Source: Vesta saturnalis (taxonomy: Eukaryota > Arthropoda > Insecta > Coleoptera > Lampyridae). From it: a stretch of DNA of 64,000 nucleotides. The notes beneath the pieces are model-generated. The model saw nothing but the letters and a program-made list of their open reading frames with translations, had not been told where the DNA came from and did no database searches. Positions 11,661 to 22,619 of this stretch are shown here, piece by piece. Numbering within the stretch: the first letter of the stretch is position 1; each line of letters starts with the position of its first letter. The position numbers and the translations under genes are program-made. The stretch is taken from positions 991,501 to 1,055,500 of the forward strand of contig JARFJB010000931.1 in the NCBI GenBank assembly GCA_036346205.1, given 5' to 3'.

Positions 11661-13320
11661 GACATATTTTATTTCTTGATTTCCCTCTGCTACAGAGTGC
11701 TTTTAAAAGTAAAGAAAAGTTCAAATCTAAATTGGAGAATTATGAGATCACCATTGTAAGTTATTTGTTTGGATCCTGTTTCCGCTGATGTAATTTGGGG
11801 AAATGTTTCTTATAGATTGATGCCGTGTTTCTGTGAAGATACAATATTTCAGTCCGTTTAGAGTTTAGAAATTGTCGTTACCGTTGATTCACCATTACTG
11901 TGGACTACCGTATGTACTTAGTACACGTTAAAGGGCACATGTCCTTAAACGTGATAACGTGGGTTGGATACAGAATGCGGAGTTAGCAGTTTTCGTGTGA
12001 AATTGTGATGATAGAAAATATGATTTTCTGAAGAGGGGAAGAAGCTGTTCTTTGTGCGGTTAATTGGAGCAGGTCTCTAAAGCTGACAGACTTGACTTAA
12101 AGATGTGATCTGTTACGCGTGATATGCGATATCGAAGACCTGGGGAACCGAACGTTTCGAGAAGGTTGTGTACAACCAAGGGACCATCTAGGTGGATATA
12201 CAGTGATTCGTCTCTCCAGGTAGTCTATAGAATTTTCTGGCTGGTTTACGTGTTTCACAAAAGGGAGTGTGTTGTTTGTTAAGTGCACCCCATTAGCGCA
12301 ATTTTGTGGATTGACATTATCGATTAAAAACTGTTGTGAAAGCACACCATTTTTTACGTTGAATGGCTATTAGCCTTAACAGACGAAGGACTCCTTGTAC
12401 ATAAATTTGTAAATACTTACGGTAATCAAAATAGACTTGTAAATAAAGCTACTTAGTTAATTCAACATTGTGTAAATATTACCGTGCGCAGTAGCTTCTG
12501 TGTACACAAACTTTATAACGTCGTTATTCAGTCAATTAAGAACGCAACGTTATCGAACTAGCTATTTGAGAGTTGCTACATTTGGCTGTCGCTTTTCAGT
12601 ATCAAGTGATTGTGTTTATTTTTCATTTGTCACGGTTCTGCTCAATTTTAGGCAATACGCAGGTGAAAGTAGTCGTTTTGGGTTAAGATTGATTATTTTC
12701 ATGTACTTCAGATTGATGTGTATACAAATTAATGACTTTGTGTTTTATTTGTTTATTGAATAGATGGATAGGAAATTGGGTTTACTAGCATTATTTGTAA
12801 TCTCCTCCCGAACAACGGAAACATTAATTAACGAAAGTTGGCATCTTGAAGATAAGATATTTTATTAAAGGTTAATTTTAATGATTAAATTGTATTGATT
12901 TGATATAAAAGCGACCTGATGGCTAATTACTGATTTGACGTATTTAGTTTCATGTAGTTTTTTATATTCAATAGCTTTTAACGTAACAAACTAAAGGACG
13001 ACGTTTGTTTAGTATATGTTTATTTATCTTTGAGTTCAACTGATGATAGAATTTTGTAGATGACTAGCATTTGGATTTTGACTTGCGAAATATTTAGCTT
13101 TTTTTTTTGTGCATTTTGTTTACAAGAGTTTGGTGTAAAATAACGTAAACTTAAGTAAAACAAAGTCATTGAAGGCGTGTGAATATTTTGAGATTTGTTG
13201 TAGAGCAAGAGTTCCCGGAGCACCACAGACTGGCGCTCTTTACACGACTTTATCACGATTGCGACTCACCCTTATTCAAGAAAGCATCTTGTAAACATTT
13301 TTTATATTTCGCTGTGCATC
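11660..13320. other. No confirmed gene; non-repetitive stretch with unrecognised ORFs
   Basis: Holds an 82-codon minus-strand frame at 12097-12345 (VNPQNCANGVHLTNNTLPFV..) and an 87-codon plus-strand frame at 12500-12763, neither recognised. A segment near 12505-12590 resembles 11122-11215 in direct orientation (GTG(C/T)ACA(T/C)AAACT..ATAACGTC..CAATTAA, then (T/A)CG(C/T)TATCGAA). The base composition is less AT-extreme than the flanks. A host transcript could lie here but I see no coherent exon structure. Confidence 0.3.
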
Positions 13321-13359
13321 CTCACAAAAATTCAATCAGAATGTCTAGAGAACCAGCAC

Positions 13360-13560
13360 GAAATCAATACAGAATACGAAGTTATGGACTACTTTGAGGA
13401 CACCTGAATTGGACGTCTGCAAAAACAGAAACGTCGGCCCTCACAACCATTTCCTTATGATATGTTGAATTTTTACGAAAATGTGGTAGAAGGGCTACCA
13501 AAAACAAATAATTCAATAGAAAGCTGCCATAGAGTGTTTGAGGCGTAATTTTCAGTAGAA
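13360..13560 (+). pseudogene. MULE transposase fragment
   Basis: Read on the plus strand this gives DYFEDT, a stop, IGR, then a basic stretch (QKRRPSQPFPYDMLN), FYENV, and LPKTNNSIESCHRVFEA. The ED..WIG..R...R.P.F....WN.YE...LPRTNN..E.WH..F pattern is the C-terminal signature of MULE-type transposases often found with FLYWCH zinc fingers in insects. One in-frame stop replaces the expected Trp codon (TGA for TGG), and the rest of the catalytic domain is missing or unrecognisable. It is a dead remnant. Confidence 0.6.
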
Positions 13561-15585
13561 CATCCTAATATATAATGAGCTTGAAGTACAATAATACATG
13601 GCGCTTGTGACATCTTCAATTTTATTATTGTTTTCCTGTAGTTGTTTAACAAATAACTACCTTAATTTCGCCTATAGATGTCTTTAACACGCTATATTTA
13701 CATATTTTTGAACACTTATCATCTATCACGTATTACAAAAGGGAGATAAAGATAACAATTTGTTAGAAATAATTTGACATTCTCGCAAATAATACAGTGC
13801 TAAGTGCGTATGTAATTTTTAGTTTTCACTTTGTTGGATTTCGCTACTCACAAAGATTATAATTGTTGTTGATTAAAATTGGTACCAGTCAAAATAATTC
13901 CAACTAATTTAATTTTTTCAAAAACCCCTTCATTTAAAGGCCACTAACAACCAGGTAAAATTATTATAATTATCTTTTTCGAGGACTCATTATCATTGTT
14001 CGTTTCAGGAGTTTTACCTTTTCCTTTTACTTTTCCTTTCCTTAACTTAATTTTACATTCTTAAATCTACCTTCCCATTTGCCTTCCTTCACAATCTTTC
14101 TTGATATCTTCTATCATACATTCATGCCTCTCCCTTCCTTCGTCAATCTTTACCACCGTTCATCTGCATCGTTACCGTTCTTACAGTTCACATTGGGACG
14201 AAGCCAGCCGTACCTAAAATCACCTTAAAGTATTTGGAGGATACATAGAAGTAACACACACCTTTACTTAAGTCAACAGCTACCAAGGCCAGGCTACTTA
14301 TGTTACTTCAACAATTAACCACCTGTGTAACATATGCTCATTAAAAACAACTTCGTCTCACTGAAAATCAATAGTAATCAATCACGTATCTACCAACCAC
14401 CTAGGGTAAGTACACTCATAATTACCTTCTCAAATAATTTCACCTTTCGCACAAATCCACTGTAAAGATATAATAAATGTATAAAACCAAAAAAAGTACA
14501 CCTTATGTGTTTCATTTCGGATAACCTCACTTTCATTAACTTGCTTGTAAACCATCTGGAATTTAGGAATTATTCTCTATTATCGATTACTTATCAAATT
14601 CACTTACCAATGTTTATTGTTCATCAATTTTACATCATTTTTTTACATAATGACTTAGTTAAAATTGTTTATGTTTGTCAACTTAACACTACTACATACA
14701 AGTTAGGTCGAATTAAATGTAACGACGCAGCAAAAGTATTAATTTATTTAACGTTATTAAGCTTTGTATTATTTAAATGATCGTAACTTTTTATATTTTA
14801 TTTAGCTAATCGTGTGATTTAAGTACCAATATTAGGAGATATGAGTACTCACAACCCCTACTTTGTTTAATACAGTAATTAAATACGGGTATCTTAATCA
14901 GACATTTTTTGGGATTAACTTTGGTAAACATTCGCCCTTGTATAGCTGGTACCGTATATTAGTTAACTTATAGAAAAAATAATACATGTCAGCAACATCC
15001 ACCCATGCTCACTCGAATAAAATTTCACCCACACGTCAATCATTTATTCGGCCTAATCAACATATTTGTACCTAAACTTAAGATCTAGCTTAACTTATTT
15101 ACACTGACTAAAATTATTTACAAATGTACATAAACCGTAAATATCAACTCCACCCGCATTACATTAAATTCATTGACTAGAACACCATTTCTCTTTTATT
15201 TTATCAACCTTTATTATTTTGGTTTCAAGCGGGAAAAAAGTAAAATAAATATTCTTAACTACTCATCACCTCTTATCAAATCAACCTAATTATACCCAGC
15301 ACCTCTTACAAAGCCAAACTAATTAAACCCACTACCTCTTATAGGTTAGGAATATAAAATTACCGGGTCCCTCCAAATTCGGTGTGTCATACGCCGAAGT
15401 CTCCCCCTCCCCGTATAACAGATTCAAACGACATTAGAACACCGTACATACAAATCACTACCTCGTTGTTAGGGTCGTGGGTTTTCCCAAAGATTGTAAT
15501 TACGTTAAACGATAAGTGAAATCGGGTAATACCTTTGGACGCCTGTCCTAAATAAAATGATACTAATTTATCCTTGTTAAATTTT
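13561..15585. other. No gene seen
   Basis: AT-rich DNA with short pyrimidine-rich patches (13990-14140). A plus-strand open frame at 14505-14780 is hydrophobic and AT-driven, with no family resemblance. Confidence 0.5.
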
Positions 15586-15589
15586 GAAC

Positions 15590-16860
15590 CAAATGTAACA
15601 GTAAAGGTAGAGATACGTATGGGCTCAATCTGGATATACTCAAATCGTGCATAAATGTTTTAATCCCACCACTTACGAAACTACTGAACATGTCTTTCCA
15701 AAGCTGCATCTTTCCAGATGCTTTAAAAGTTGATTGCGTTGTCCCTATACACAAGGAAGGTGATATAAATATAACTACAAACTGCAGACCTACATCTATA
15801 CTACCTGTCTTATTTAAAGTATTCGAGACTGTGTTAAAAAAATTATTTCTCGAAAAAAAAATAACTTATCACCTAGTCAATACGGTTTCCGTAAAGATGC
15901 TCTACAGCAGCAGCTATTACCAATTTTACTAATAACATATTAGAATGCTTTAACACTGGCCAGTATTGTACTTCTTTCTTTTTAGATTTGAGTAACGCAT
16001 TTGATCTAGTATCACATGAAATCCTATTAAAAAAGCTAGAATTCTATAGTTTTAATAGAAGTAGTATAAAATTAATAACTTCCTACCTAGATCACAGGGA
16101 GCAATTTGTTAGATACAACGATGTAGATTCAGATAAAATGGTAATAGAGTCGGGAGTCCCACAAGGATCTATACTTGATCCTATATTATTCTTAATTTAC
16201 ATTAACGATCTAACGAGTAATTGCAACTCACTTAACTTTAATATCAACTATACATTATATGCAGATGGCACCACAGCCTCAATTACTACTGAAAACCTTT
16301 TAGTAAATAAAATAAATTCAGATACTGCTCTAAATTGGATTAAAAATTGGTTCACCGCAAATAAGTTAATGATAAATGACCATAAAACAGAAACTATTTT
16401 ATTTGCACTAAATAAAACGAACATTGACAATCCTGCTTTTGTAAACTTCTTAGGTGTAGTAATTGATCCGAGGTTAACCTGGAAATATCATGAAGATAAA
16501 ATTTGTAAGAAATTAGCTAGCCTTGCCTACCTTTTAAAATTCTTAAGAAACTTCGTTTCCTTAAAAGTTTTAAAATGTGTTTACTTTAGCTATGCGTACT
16601 CTACACTTAGCTATGCAATTATCAGATGGGGTCATTCCTCTGGACTGCAGAGACCTTGTGTAAGAGTTATATCTCTTGCCAGGGTATGTTTAAATCCTTA
16701 GGAATTTTAACTGTACCATGCCAATTCATTTTAGAATGCTTATTGTATATTCACAATAACCGCCAAACATACACTACTGTCAAAGAAGTTCATAAGTACA
16801 ATACCAGAAATTCAAACAAAATATGTAACAAATCAATAAGGCTGAAAAAATGTTAAACTG
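15590..16860 (+). pseudogene. Non-LTR retrotransposon reverse transcriptase (Jockey/CR1-like), broken
   Basis: Starts mid-domain with PLTKLLNMSFQSCIFPDALK, then VVPIHKEGD and NCRPTSILPVLFKVFETVL (fingers/palm entry). After a frameshift comes LSPSQYGFRK. After another, FLDLSNAFDLVSHEILL (palm motif A Asp present), GVPQGSILDPILFLIYINDL (motif B) and LYADGTT, which is motif C with the second catalytic Asp of YADD changed to Gly. Then a thumb-like region continues (FLGVVIDPRLTW). No endonuclease or ORF1 is left, so this is a 5'-truncated and mutated copy. The clade is tentative. Confidence 0.85.
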
Positions 16861-17101
16861 GGCGATTATATTTTATAATGCTATAACCCCCCCCCCCCAT
16901 GTATGTTTATTAGAATTTAGTATCAAAAAAACAATAAAGACCTATCTAATAAACAACGTATTTTATAGTTTTCAAGAGTTTCTATGTAGTAATCTAAAAT
17001 GTATAAAATGAGAGCGTTCTTGTTATAATTTCTTATATTTTTAATATTTTTCATGTATGTTATATGTGTATTTGACGAGTGAAAATACCTTTGTATAATG
17101 C

Positions 17102-17105
<4 letters not shown>

Positions 17106-17158
<53 letters not shown>
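17106..17158. repeat. (TA)n microsatellite, copy 1
   Basis: The TA run in the first copy of the duplicated LINE tail. Confidence 0.97.
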
Positions 17159-17162
<4 letters not shown>

Positions 17163-17570
17163 TATTATTATTAATAACGCTGTGTTATATGAATCTCATA
17201 ATTAGATACCAGTCAGCGAATACGAACGCGAATCATTGAGTATATAATAATATTACTTCAGTTTAAAAAATCAAATTATAAAAACAAAATATGTAACAAA
17301 TCAATAAGGCTGAAAAAATGTTAAACTGGGCGATTATATATTATAATGCTATAACATGTATGTTTATTAGAATTCAGTAAATCAAAAAAACAATAAAGAC
17401 CTATCTAACAAACAACGCATTTTATAGTTTTCAAGAGTTTCTATGTAGTAATCTAAAATGTATGAAATGAGAGTGTTCTTGTTATAATTTGTTATATTTT
17501 TAGTATTTTTCATGTATGTTATATGTGTATTTGACGAGTGAAAATACCTTTGTATAATGCACGGAAATAT

Positions 17571-17716
<146 letters not shown>

Positions 17717-17961
17717 TATATTATTATTATTAATAACGCTGTGTTATATGAATCTCATAATTAGATACCAGTCAGCGAATATGAACGCGAATCATTGAGT
17801 ATATAATAATATTACTTCAGTTTAAAAAACCAAATTATACTTACAGTAGCAGTAGTTTATTTTGTTGTTCAGCCATGGAACACACAATGCACATATTTAA
17901 CATCATTATTTACAAATAGATATCCCCATGCGCGAAATGTGTTGTATAATTGCTTATAATA

Positions 17962-18365
17962 CAAGGTGTTTGAATAAAACAATTCAAGTTGAATTAATAT
18001 TTTATTTAATATCATCACAAAACTAATTCTTTGAACCCTATCCCCTGAGTTGCAATATTTAATTATTAATCACAATTCTATTGTACTTAATATCATTCTA
18101 AAATTATATATCAAACATTACATCCAAATATGTGTGTCGTAAAAGTTTACATTTCCCAATAACTAAATGGTTTCGTAATTATACCTGCTAAAAATGTTTC
18201 GATAAACAAATAAAAATAAAATCTATCAAACACTACAAAGCCAGTGACGTGTACGTTGTATTAACCACCTCGTTCAATAATCTTCTAACTAATAATGCTT
18301 TTCTTTCTAACACTTTCCGTGTTTTAGTGCTGAAGCAAACATGTTTTCTTTAATGGAACACCCTG
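17962..18365. mobile_element. Mariner-type MITE, 404 bp
   Basis: Left end CAAGGTGTTTGAATAAAA and right end (reverse complement) CAGGGTGTTCCATTAAAG form about 28 bp imperfect inverted repeats. Each end is followed by TA (17960-17961 and 18366-18367), as expected for a TA target. No ORF is present, so it is non-autonomous. Confidence 0.6.
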
Positions 18366-19618
18366 TATATTATTTCTAATATTTATTAGGCATATTGTGG
18401 GCTTTTCAAAAATATTTAATTGTATAAAAGTATTTCCAAAAACAAACTCGGAATTTAAGATTTTCTAAAATTTTATTTTGTGCCCAATTAATAGGTAGTA
18501 GGCTATGGCTAAAATTTATTAAAAACAAAATCCATGTAAGTAATTATTATACTTTATTATACTGTCAAAATTAATTCAAAAGATCTGTTTTAATTCTCAA
18601 CTCTTAATTATTTATTACAGTATTTTAACTAAATTATGATAAATTTATTGAATTTTACTCAAAACAAAACAATAATTACGTATCTTTTTTCTGAAAAAAA
18701 CAGATTTTTAAAGGCGGTTTTCAAAATGATGGACATTTTCCCTTATGAAAAATTGGCACACTTTCGTTATTCTTTTAATAGCGTTAAAAAGGAATAATGG
18801 CTTTCTTTGCAAATTTCTTAAATCGATTGCCGATCGATTTTATTTTGTATGAAACCCCATAGGAAAAAATTCAAAATTAAAAGATCCGGAGATCGAGGGG
18901 ACCATCTTACAAGTCCTAGGTACCAATCTATCTTTGAGGAAAGTTATAGTCTAAAAATGTCCTTATAAGCACAGGGTTGTAGCTTGGAGCACCGCCTGGC
19001 TTAAGATAAACGAAATTATAAAGGGTAAATGGACTATTTTCATTAGTTCTCGTATAACTTCCTCAAGTATTTCTCGACACTGAAGCGCTGTAAGACTTCC
19101 ATCATAAATTCTGTGAACTGTGTCTTCCAAAAATGAAACACTAGACTTCAACTCCAAAGCGCCCTTGTTGTTCCCTCTCAAAAATTAAATGGGAATTCTC
19201 TCCAGACCAATTTCTTGTATCATGGCGATTGAAAATTCCCGCACTTGAAAGATAAGATTCATCGGACAATATATCGAGTTTACCAAAAGATTCATTAGTT
19301 GTTTTTGTTGCAACTGCCATTGACAAAGCAACATTCGGCGCTCGGCATCACCGGAGTGTAAATGTGGAACTACGTGGAATTTATAGGGCCGATACTTATA
19401 TTTACTTATATTTACTCACAAAACTGCAAAGTTTTTGACATTTTGCTATTTTGTTCCAAACAAATTAACCATAGCTTACTTACTACCTGCTAATTGAACA
19501 CAAAAGAAAATTTTAGAGAATCTTAAAGTCGGAGCTTGTGTTTGAAAGTAGTTGTATACAATTTCTGTTTTTTGGAAATCCCACATTATGTCTAATAAAT
19601 ATAAGAAAGAATATAAAA
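18366..19618 (-). mobile_element. Mariner-like element with long terminal inverted repeats
   Basis: The left arm, about 18366-18515, matches about 19465-19618 inverted. Shared blocks include ATATTTATTAG, CAT(A/T)(A/T)TGTGGG, TTTAAGATT(T/C)TCTAAAATTTT, TTTTGTG and CAATTA..AGGTAGTA. The arms enclose a transposase relic on the minus strand. The left arm abuts the MITE ending at 18365. This is the second of four long-armed elements in the window. Confidence 0.75.
18740..19340 (-). pseudogene. Decayed mariner-like transposase
   Basis: From the right: LSDESYLSSAGIFNRHDTRN with the first catalytic Asp (SDESY), then ENSHLIFEREQQGRFGVEV. After a frameshift come YDGSLTALQCREILEEVIRE and KPGGAPSYNPVLIR, where the DGAP motif has become GGAP so the second catalytic Asp is lost. 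Then W(S)PRSPDL and NFFLWGFIQNKI follow. The layout is that of insect DD(D/E)-type Tc1/mariner transposases. Multiple frameshifts and stops mean it is inactive. It sits inside its own long inverted repeats. Confidence 0.82.
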
Positions 19619-19879
19619 GAACATATGTTTGATTCATAACTAAAAAACGGAAGGTGTTAGAAAAAGCTGATTTCGCCAGTGGATTCTACAAAAAATTTTA
19701 TACTACAGAACTTTTTCCGCAATGTCAGAACGAAATGCAAGCACCCACTTATCATCTTTCAGGATAAGACTTATTAACACTTGCTATAAATTATTTTATT
19801 TTAGGAAAAAGATCCAAGAATCGTTATAAAATAAACGTTTAACCACCTTACATCAGAAATCAGATTCACATTCTTCTAG

Positions 19880-20753
19880 TAATGCTCTGAATCTTCGTAT
19901 TTGCAAATTGCTTCCACGAATAGAAATAACTATTCTGAATGCGACATTCATCACACCATCTGAATTTATATTTTTGAGCACAATGCCTACTGATGGATAA
20001 AGTAGAGGTAGTTGATGAAACTTGGAATATTATCATCACTTTTACAAAGGACCATTATGATTCCACGTATATTAGGAGCTCCATCAGTCGTAATTGATAC
20101 CAGTTTATGTATGGGAAATTTTGTTTTACTAATAAAAGATTTAAACTATCTAAAAATGTCATGGCCTCTCGTTTGTCCCTTCATCGGTAAAATTGTTAGC
20201 AGTTCTTCTCTAACAGATATATCTTGGAAACACATTCGAATAAATGTACACAGCCGTGCGGTATCAGTAACATCCGTTGATCCGTCGAAGTTTAAGGATA
20301 GCAATCTACATTCATTAATATATTCTTTCAGAATCTCCTCTAAATTTTCACTTATTGCTTTTGTTCTACGCATAACGGTGTTTCTCGACAGCGATATTCC
20401 TTTAATTGAAGCAATTATTTCAGATTTGTTGGTGAAATTTTGAAATAATACTTCTCCTGCTTTAATAAAACTCTCCTTCCATATTTCGCCGTCTTCAAAA
20501 GGCTTCGTACTAAATCCTGTAAAGCATGATTGTTGCATATTTAATTGTGTCATTAATTGTTGAACTTTCGCTTTTCTAACTCGGTACCAAGTGGATCATT
20601 AATCTCATATTGTTTATGGACTGTTCTAAAATGTCTTTCAACATTGGCCATCTTTAATTTTACAAAAAAAGTAGCATACTGATGCGAAAACCGCAGTCCC
20701 CTATTATTAAAAATAAGGGAGATATTGCGCCGAAAAGGGCATACCCTGTACAT
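19880..20753 (-). pseudogene. hAT transposase relic, GTF2IRD2/ZBED5-like
   Basis: On the minus strand, 20753-20553 gives a BED-like segment (MANVERHFRTVHKQY), followed by GTELEKRK. Then 20553-20146 encodes FTNKSEIIASIKGISLSRNT, LLSLNFDGSTDVTDTARLCT and REELLTILPMKGQTRGHDIF. These are hallmark hAT segments found in GTF2IRD2- and SCAND3-type proteins, in which (L)DESTD carries a catalytic Asp. Further down, in another frame, VSITTDGAPNIRG marks the next conserved block (about 20045-20095). The C-terminal dimerisation domain is absent. Frameshifts at about 20553 and 20146 show decay. Confidence 0.82.
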
Positions 20754-20759
20754 TTCATG

Positions 20760-21510
20760 TAAACGAAAATACTGATAAATTGAAAATAGCTGTTCTGGAA
20801 TTTACAAACACTATCTTATAACGCGTACTATAGGTACAACAAAATGTTCTCTCTAGCCTCTTTGCTAACGTAACAAGACACTAGCATAAGAAAGTGAAGT
20901 TTTTTATTATTTTTTTATCGCAATATCAGCATATTTTGACTGTAATTAAAAACTGTGTTTTAATTAATTTATTTCTTAGGTTTTGTTGATTAAAATATTT
21001 TGAATCTTATTCAAAGTAGAATTTGAATTTGAATAAATACATTTTCTTTTGAATCATTATACTAGTGCCTACATATATTCTGTCCGTACTAACTAAATTT
21101 CTTTTTAGCTTGTTTCCTTTTTTACTTTTTAAAATCTACTTTCATAAACATTCATGGCGTTGATTTCTTGAAAAGTTTATTAACACAATTATTACTGGTC
21201 TTACTGTAATTGATTAGACTCTACCCTGACGCATGCAAACGTTCAATCTAATCTGTTGTTTGGTAGGTGTTGGGTTTATCTTATTCTGAGTTTTATTTAA
21301 CGTCTCACACTTATTGTATGGTGATACACAAACTATAATCACAAAGGAACGCATTACTTTCAATAATAGTGAGTCTCTACGCGCACCTTTGTATAGTTGT
21401 ACTAATGTTTAAATCATTAATAATTATTGCTACTAGTTCTTAGCAATTTCGATTTCTAAATAATTGGGAGATACTTCTTGGACGTGTAAGTAATGAAGAG
21501 GCAACATACG
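20760..21510. other. No gene seen
   Basis: AT-rich DNA between the hAT relic and the satellite cassette. No ORF or repeat was recognised. Confidence 0.5.
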
Positions 21511-21515
21511 CCATC

Positions 21516-22430
21516 TTGGATTTTGACGTCACAAGACCGCCCACGTGGGGGACCGCATTTTCCACCCTTATTTTTACTCGCTTACGTGTAGGACGTATTT
21601 TTTCACCCCTATTTTTTACATACCCACGTGTGAGACCGTATTTTCAACCCCTGCTGGAATTTTCATCCCTAATAATTTTTTTACATACACCCACGTGTGA
21701 CACTGTATTTTCAACGCTTTCTGTTCGAAGGCCCTTTTCAACCCTAATTATTTTTACTCGCTTACGTAGAGGACGTGTATTTTTACCCCTATTTTATGAT
21801 AGCTCACGTGTAGGACGTGTTCTTTCACCCCTTATTTTAGGGCCGCCCGCGTGTGAGCACATATTTTTCACCCTATGGGTCAACCCTAATTAGAGCCTTT
21901 TTTACACATGCTCACGTGAGGGGCAGGTCTTGACTCTGGGGCTGGACCTGGACTTGGACTTCGACTTGAGGTTGGTCTTAGGGTTATTTTTGATGGTATT
22001 AAGGTCCTTCTGACTATATTAAAAGCAGTACCCTGGAGGTTGCACACGCATACAATGTTGGAAATTGCATAATAAGATATTATTATCGATCCTATTGTTG
22101 AAATGGTGATATGCTATTGGATGATCTTTTACTTATACGAGAAAAGGTATTTCTTATTAGGAAGTTCTTGTGCGACACGTGTAGGGCTTCGCAACTGGTT
22201 CTTAGGCCTTCGCCCCATGGCCGGAGATGGTGTGGGAGCCTAACCTTATAAGATAAATGTAGAGCTTAGCCCCTATCGTGGCCCCCTTGATGCAATTGTA
22301 TGTTGTTCTAACTTAATCTTACAGCTGTAGGCCTTCGCCCCGTCATACAAAATTGTATTCTAATAAGGAGGTTCTTGTAAGGCAGGACTTGTATCAGGGT
22401 CTGCGCCCTGGCCCCTTTGAGTAAAAATTG
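21516..22430 (-). repeat. Bipartite satellite cassette, locus 1
   Basis: Two kinds of degenerate tandem unit lie end to end. 21535-21920: units of about 50-75 bases combining (C/T)ACGTG(T/G), a short ACCG/GGACG block and (T/A)TTTTCA(C/A)CCCT. 22150-22400: units carrying, on the minus strand, GTTGCGAAGCCCTACAC and CTCCTTATTAG. The left edge has TGACGTCA (21524-21531). The same two unit types, in the same order relative to TGACGTCA, occur inverted at 59128-61984. The 125-codon plus-strand frame across the first part is a repeat artefact. Confidence 0.7.
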
Positions 22431-22434
22431 ATTT

Positions 22435-22450
22435 TAGCGCCATCTAGTGG
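22435..22450 (-). promoter_or_regulatory. CTCF-consensus-like motif
   Basis: On the minus strand, CCACTAGATGGCGCTA fits the vertebrate/insect CTCF core CCASYAGRKGGC at every position. It lies just outside the satellite cassette. A single match by eye in 64 kb may be chance, and the word GCGCCATCTAGTGG is also common in arthropod repeats. Confidence 0.35.
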
Positions 22451-22535
22451 CGTATAGACTAATGAACATTTTCTATAGTAGAAGCTGATAATGCACACCT
22501 CTATCTTGTTTCTTCCTTCTCCTCTGTCTTTCTCA

Positions 22536-22556
22536 CACACACACACACACACAACA

Positions 22557-22612
<56 letters not shown>
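22536..22612. repeat. (CA)n microsatellite
   Basis: A CA run with two small interruptions near 22553 and 22561. Confidence 0.97.
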
Positions 22613-22614
<2 letters not shown>

Positions 22615-22619
22615 AATCA

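Noticed and set aside
20012..20443. 143-codon plus-strand ORF
   Set aside because: Exactly antisense to the hAT relic, whose reading matches a known family; the plus-strand frame matches nothing.
21516..21893. 125-codon open frame with Pro/Phe/Arg-rich repeats
   Set aside because: It stays open because the satellite units lack stops in that frame, and repeated peptide blocks track the DNA repeat.
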